Source of the DNA: Chionoecetes opilio
Taxonomy: Eukaryota; Arthropoda; Malacostraca; Decapoda; Majidae
Reading direction: 5' to 3'
Assembly: GCA_016584305.1 (NCBI GenBank)
Contig: JACEEZ010004901.1
Span: 1 to 64,000 of the forward strand
DNA: 64,000 nucleotides
Shown: positions 59,428-64,000 of the stretch, in pieces
Position numbering within the stretch: position 1 is the first letter of the stretch
Layout of the letters: every line of letters begins with the position of its first letter
The notes under the pieces: model-generated
What the model was told of the DNA's origin: nothing
Seen by the model: the letters and a program-made list of their open reading frames with translations, nothing else
Database searches by the model: none
Made by a program: the position numbers and the translations under genes

Positions 59428-59520
59428 GTGTGTGTGTGTGTGTGTTGTGTGTGTGTGTGTGTCTGTGTCTGTGTCTGTGTCTGTGTCTGTGTCTGTGTCT
59501 GTGTCTGTGTCTGTGTGTGT

Positions 59521-59563
<43 letters not shown>

Positions 59564-59597
59564 TGGTGTGTCTGTGTCTGTGTCTGTGTCTGTGTCT

Positions 59598-59642
<45 letters not shown>
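59290..59642. repeat. (GT)n with (GTCT)n blocks
   Basis: About 350 bp of GT with GTGTCT and GTGTAT blocks. Confidence 0.95.
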
Positions 59643-60284
59643 GGTCGATTACCCAACGATTGCGTCACCAGGCGATGGCTCTGCCTCTGAACCGCCCATC
59701 ACATCTTGGCACACACACAGGTCATTCCACCCCTTTATTTACCACCTGAACGATAATGTATGTAATAACACCTTTGCGTCATGAAGAGCTTACTACATGC
59801 CAGGCGCCATCATTCATTATAACAGTGGCTCAATGGTTTTGTAAGATTGAATTATAGAAAAAACGTGAAATAAAAAAAAAAACTTAATATTTTACTGAAA
59901 CTAACCCCATATTATTGTGTTTCATGATATTGTTTGTGACTCTTTTCATATTAATTTCGGATCATTAAGAACGTCAGCAGAAATTATGATAATGATAATG
60001 ATAACAATGATAATGATGCTAACAATAGTACTACAGTGGTTGTGATAATAATTATAAAAATCTAAGCATTACAAATCATAACAACAACAACAGGAGTAAC
60101 AGTAAAAACAACAATTACAACAGCAGCAGCCAACAACAACCAACAGCAACAACAACAATGACCACTTCGAGAACAACTTGCCATTTCATCACTGCACAAA
60201 ACTGTGACATAGATAAATGCATGAATAAATAAACAGTTTAGATACGTCAAATATGATAAGCAAATAACCAGTGGATGATGAAGT
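59643..60284. other. Unassigned; (GATAAT)n and (CAA)n patches
   Basis: GATAATGATAAT at 59987-60015, CAACAACAACAG-type repeats at 60080-60160. No gene seen. Confidence 0.4.
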
Positions 60285-61990
60285 GTAGTACAGCGAAGTG
60301 TTGTGAAGTGTTGTGAAGTGTTGTGAAGCGTTGTGAAGCGTTGTGAAGTGTTGTGAAGCGTTGTGAAGTGTTGTGAAGTGTTGTGAAGTGATGTGAAGTG
60401 TTGTGAAGCGTTGTGAAGCGTTGTGAAGTGTTGTGAAGCGTTGTGAAGCGTTGTGAAATGTTGTGAAGTGTTGTGAAGCGTTTTGAAGCGTTGTGAAGTG
60501 TTGTGAAGTGTTGTGAAGTGTTGTGAAGTGTTGTGAAGGGTTGTGAAGTATTGTGAAATGATGTGAAGTGTTGTGAAGTATTGTGAAGTGATGTAAAGTG
60601 ATGTGAAGTGTTGTGAAGTGTTGTGAAGTGTTGTGAAGTGATGTGAAGCGTTGTGAAGCGTTGTGAAGGGTTGTGAAGGGTTGTGAAGTGTTGTAAAGTG
60701 TTGTGAGGTGTTGTGAAGTGTTGTGAAGTGATGTGAAGTGTTGTAAAGTGTTGTGAGGTGTTGTGAAGTGTTGTGAAGTGATGTGAAGTGTTGTGAAGCG
60801 TTGTGAAGTGTTGTAAAGTGATGTGAAGTGATGTGAAGTGTTGTGAAGTGTTGTGAAGTGATGTGAAGTGTTGTGAAGCGTTGTGCAGTGCTGTGAAGTG
60901 TTGTAAAGTGTTACGAAGTGTAGTTTAGTGATGTGAAGTGTTGTGAAGTGATGAGAAGCGTTTTGAAGTGTTGTGAAGTATTACGAAGTGTAGTTAAGTT
61001 ATGTGAAGTGATGTGAAGTGTTGTGAAGTGTAGTGAGGTGATTTGATGTGTTGTGAAGTGTTGTGAAGTGTTGTAAAGTGTTGTGAAGTGTTGTGAAGTT
61101 ATATGAAGTGTTGTAAAGTGTTGAGTGTTGTGAAGTGATGTGAAGTGTTGTGAAGTGTTGCGAAGTGTTGTGAAGTGTTGTGAAGTGTTGAGTGTTGTGA
61201 AGTGATGTGAAGTGTTGTGAAGTGTTGCGAAGTGATATGAAGTGTTGTAAAGTGCTGAGTCTTGTGAAGTGATGTGAAGTGTTGTGAAGTGTTGTGAAGT
61301 GTTGTGAAGTGTTGCGAAGTTATATGAAGTGTTGTAAAGTGCTGATTGTTGTGAAGTGATGTGAAGTGTTGTGAAGTGTTGTGAAGTGTTGTAAAGTGTT
61401 GTAAAGTGTTGTGAAGTGTTGTGAAGTGTTGTAAAGTGTTGTAAAGTGTTGTAAAGTGTTGTGAAGTGTTGCAAATTGTTGTGAAGAGCATGTAAAGTGA
61501 TGTGAAGTGTTGGTAAGTGATGTGAAGTGTTGTGAAGCGTTGTGAAATGTTGTGAAGTGTTGCGAAGTGTTGTGAAGTGTTGTGAAGAGCATGTAAAGTG
61601 ATGTGAAGTGTTGTGAAGTGATGTGAAGTGTTGTGAAGTGATGTGAAGTGTTGTGAAGTGTTGCGAAGTGTCGTGAAGTGCATGTAAAGTGATGTGAAGT
61701 GTTGTGAAATGTTGTGAAGCGTTGTGAAGTGTTGTGAAGTTATGTGAAGCGTTGCAAAGTGTTGTGAAGTGATGTGAAGTGTTACAAAGTGTTGTGAAGC
61801 GTTGTGAAGTATTGTGAAGTTATGTGAAGTGTTACAAAATGTTGTGAAGTGTTATAAAGAGATGTGAAGTTTTGTGAACTGAAGTGAAGTGTTGTGAAGT
61901 GTTGTATAGTAATTTATAGTGTTGTGAAGTGATGTGATGTGTAGTAAAGTGATGTGGAGTCTTGTGAAGTGTCGTGAAGTGTTACGAGGT
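60285..61990. repeat. 10 bp satellite GAAGTGTTGT, 1.7 kb
   Basis: About 170 units of TTGTGAAGTG with single-base variants (ATGTGAAGTG, TTGTAAAGTG, TTGTGAAGCG). In the right half a 9 bp slip (GTTGAGTGTTG) and GAGCATGTAAAG variants create a higher-order pattern. Minus-strand HFTTLHNTSQ frames are artefacts. Confidence 0.95.
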
Positions 61991-62034
61991 GCAGCTGCAT
62001 CATTCTTCACCTGATGATCACTACCTACACTTGC

Positions 62035-62200
62035 CTGTCTCCGCGAAGCTGTCGAGGTCCTGTGAGGCGCCCGGGCGCTGGGCTGCGAGTGGAGGGCTGC
62101 CCGCGGGAGCCTCGCCGTGCTCGATCGCCCCGTAGACGCCAAGGGATCAATGAAGTAATGTGTGTCTTCTGCATCGCCGATAAATTGTTGCTTCAATGCC
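62035..62200. other. CpG-rich segment, possible exon
   Basis: GC- and CpG-rich (GGCGCCCGGGCGCTGGGCTG...) in an AT-rich setting, with an open minus-strand frame from about 62196. It may be a 5' exon or promoter island, but no family motif or convincing splice pair is visible. Confidence 0.25.
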
Positions 62201-62610
62201 GGCCAAGGAATACACTTACCCGCTTATACAACCAGGAATGAATGGTCTTTTTACAGCTTTCTTGTTCGTTTCATGGAATTTTTTGTTGCTGTTTTGCTAT
62301 TACAGTTTCATTTTGGTGAAGTGTGATCGATAGTCTTGCAGGTTATAATTTATAGTCAGTGAGGTTTTTATTAATTTAATATTTTTTTCCGTTATGGAGA
62401 TTTGGGCGTCTGAGCCTTGCGCCTCAATGGCGCAACCATTATATTATTAACCATCTGTATACACAAAGTGGCGTGCCTCGCTTATACTCTTTAAGGATAA
62501 CAGAAAGGTCCGTCGATTAGATAAACGATATTGGACAAGCTGAGGTGAAGCATTTTCTCAACTCGCGAGGGTGCAATTATCTTAACGACACAACCTGAGC
62601 TAAAAATGTA
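62201..62610. other. Unassigned
   Basis: AT-rich, nothing recognised. Confidence 0.3.
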
Positions 62611-63214
62611 GGGGAAGGTGGGGTAAGATGCCCCTCTAAGGATTAATTGTGTCTAGTAGCCATACTTTCTGCAGTAGGATTTTGATAAAAAAAAATTCCT
62701 TGAAAGTTTATATTATGACCAATATAATTATGATGTGTACAACACCGTCTTATCATACCTCTGACTTTGTGAAAACGGACTTTGAAAAAAAAGCCATAAG
62801 GGACGTCCTGCCCCTATACGGGGTAAAACGCCCAGTGGGTAGGCCTTTTACCCCACTACAGGGTATATAAATAATCAATGGGACATCAGTCAACCCACAT
62901 CAGGGTAAATAATACAGGGTATATAATCTAGACATCCTATAGCAACCCTCCATAACCATAAAACAAGCTCTACAGTTATTAATCTTTAGCTAGGTAACCC
63001 CAAAGCCACTGAAAACTTACGTGAAATGATGCAAAAACAAGAAAAGTCGTCCTGCAGCCAGTAAATGTGCTCCTTGTTGATGCCATTAGTTCCTGTGAGT
63101 GCAGAGGGACTGCACTGACTACCAAATCAGCTGATTGGTGGGAAAATTAAGAAGCAAGCACAAAACAGAGAGGGGGCGTTTAGCCCCGGTGGGGCATATT
63201 ACCCCACTTTCCCC
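62611..63214. mobile_element. TA-flanked MITE, 604 bp
   Basis: Termini GGGGAAGGTGGGGTAAGATG and (inverted right) GGGGAAAGTGGGGTAATATG. TA at 62609-62610 and 63215-63216. GGGGTAAAAC and GTAGGCCTTTTACCCCAC form an internal imperfect inverted pair. No transposase. Confidence 0.75.
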
Positions 63215-63245
63215 TACTAGAGACACCGTTACTTTCCTGTTATTA

Positions 63246-63580
<335 letters not shown>

Positions 63581-63702
63581 TATCACCTACGGGCAAATCT
63601 GTCAACTTACCACATTCTTATACTGCCTTGAGTGTGAAATACTCGCATGTCATTGCTCCATATTATTTGTTGACAAAGTTATACATATATTCCTGTCATC
63701 CT

Positions 63703-64000
63703 GAACTGGAAATCTCACATCTCATCTCTTGCTAAAACAGCTTCTAAGAAGTTAGGTGTCCTGTGGCGTCTGCGTCCTTTTTTTTCTCCCTCCCAGTTGC
63801 TTGCTCTCTATAGGGGCCTTATCCGCCCATGTATGGAGTATGTCTCACATGTTTGGGGAGGATCCACTCATACAGCTCTCCTAAACAGGGTTGAGTCAAA
63901 AGCTTTTCGTCTCATCAACTCCTCTCCTCTGACTGACTGTCTTCAATCTTTAAATCACCGCCGCAATGTTGCTTCTCTTGCTATCTTCTACCGTTATTTT
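63703..64000 (+). mobile_element. LINE RT C-terminal part, runs off window
   Basis: Matches 17726-18022 at near identity. It reads [20 protein letters not shown], then LLALYRGLIRPCMEYVSHVW and HTALLNRVESKAFR. TGG is intact where the other copy has TGA. Open to the window end. Confidence 0.9.

Noticed and set aside
60911..61683. Long minus-strand frames with HFTTLHNTSQ repeats
   Set aside because: The 10 bp satellite read in frames, not a protein.

Overview
This 64 kb window looks like nuclear DNA of an arthropod, most likely a decapod crustacean (inference). The grounds are: genes split by GT-AG introns, a short run of the arthropod telomeric unit TTAGG, very dense (GT)n, (GA)n, (AAT)n and (TA)n microsatellites, tRNA-derived SINEs, many decayed LINEs, and a Cys-loop receptor with pentraxin and LDLa modules, an architecture I associate with decapods. 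There are no operons or prokaryotic features.

Only three host genes can be supported. (1) 14863-15582 (+) is an intronless bZIP-like gene of 239 codons with a TATA box and initiator upstream and a poly(A) signal at 16269. Its basic region has Arg where bZIP factors have the invariant Asn. (2) 34777-32679 (-) is a three-exon gene for a small secreted protein resembling Rebers-Riddiford cuticle proteins. (3) 58299-52814 (-) is a seven-exon Cys-loop ligand-gated channel: signal peptide, pentraxin-like domain, LDLa, ligand-binding domain, TM1-TM3. No TM4 exon was found.

The most unusual observation is that both minus-strand genes carry, directly at an exon end, a minisatellite whose unit is a copy of that exon's 3' end plus its 5' splice site: 63 bp units, 11 copies, in the channel gene and 42 bp units, about 17 copies, in the cuticle-like gene. 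A third array (24251-24475) has GTAAG in every minus-strand unit.

The rest is mobile or repetitive. 1-7.8 kb is low-complexity, homopolymer-rich sequence with a 680 bp direct repeat pair 5.9 kb apart. 7.9-11.8 kb holds two decayed non-LTR reverse transcriptases on opposite strands, one split by a short retroposon with an 8 bp target duplication. 13.5-14.5 and 16.3-18.4 kb are LINEs. 19.4-22.4 kb is a probable DNA transposon with TIRs of about 190 bp and a broken two-zinc-motif gene, invaded by a SINE and a LINE. 25.4-30.1 kb is a noncoding interval between LTR-like direct repeats. 31.1-31.6 kb is a Harbinger-type deletion derivative. 35-45 kb is LINE and SINE debris and microsatellites. 45.6-49.3 kb is a SINE split by a hAT-like element that was later partly duplicated around 2 kb of other repeats, including a 15 bp-unit palindrome with a TTAGG-like core. 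49.5-52.8 kb holds microsatellites, a LINE end and two inverted-repeat elements. 58.9-64 kb holds a second MITE, a 1.7 kb 10 bp satellite, a TA-flanked MITE and a second copy of the 16-18 kb LINE running off the window end.
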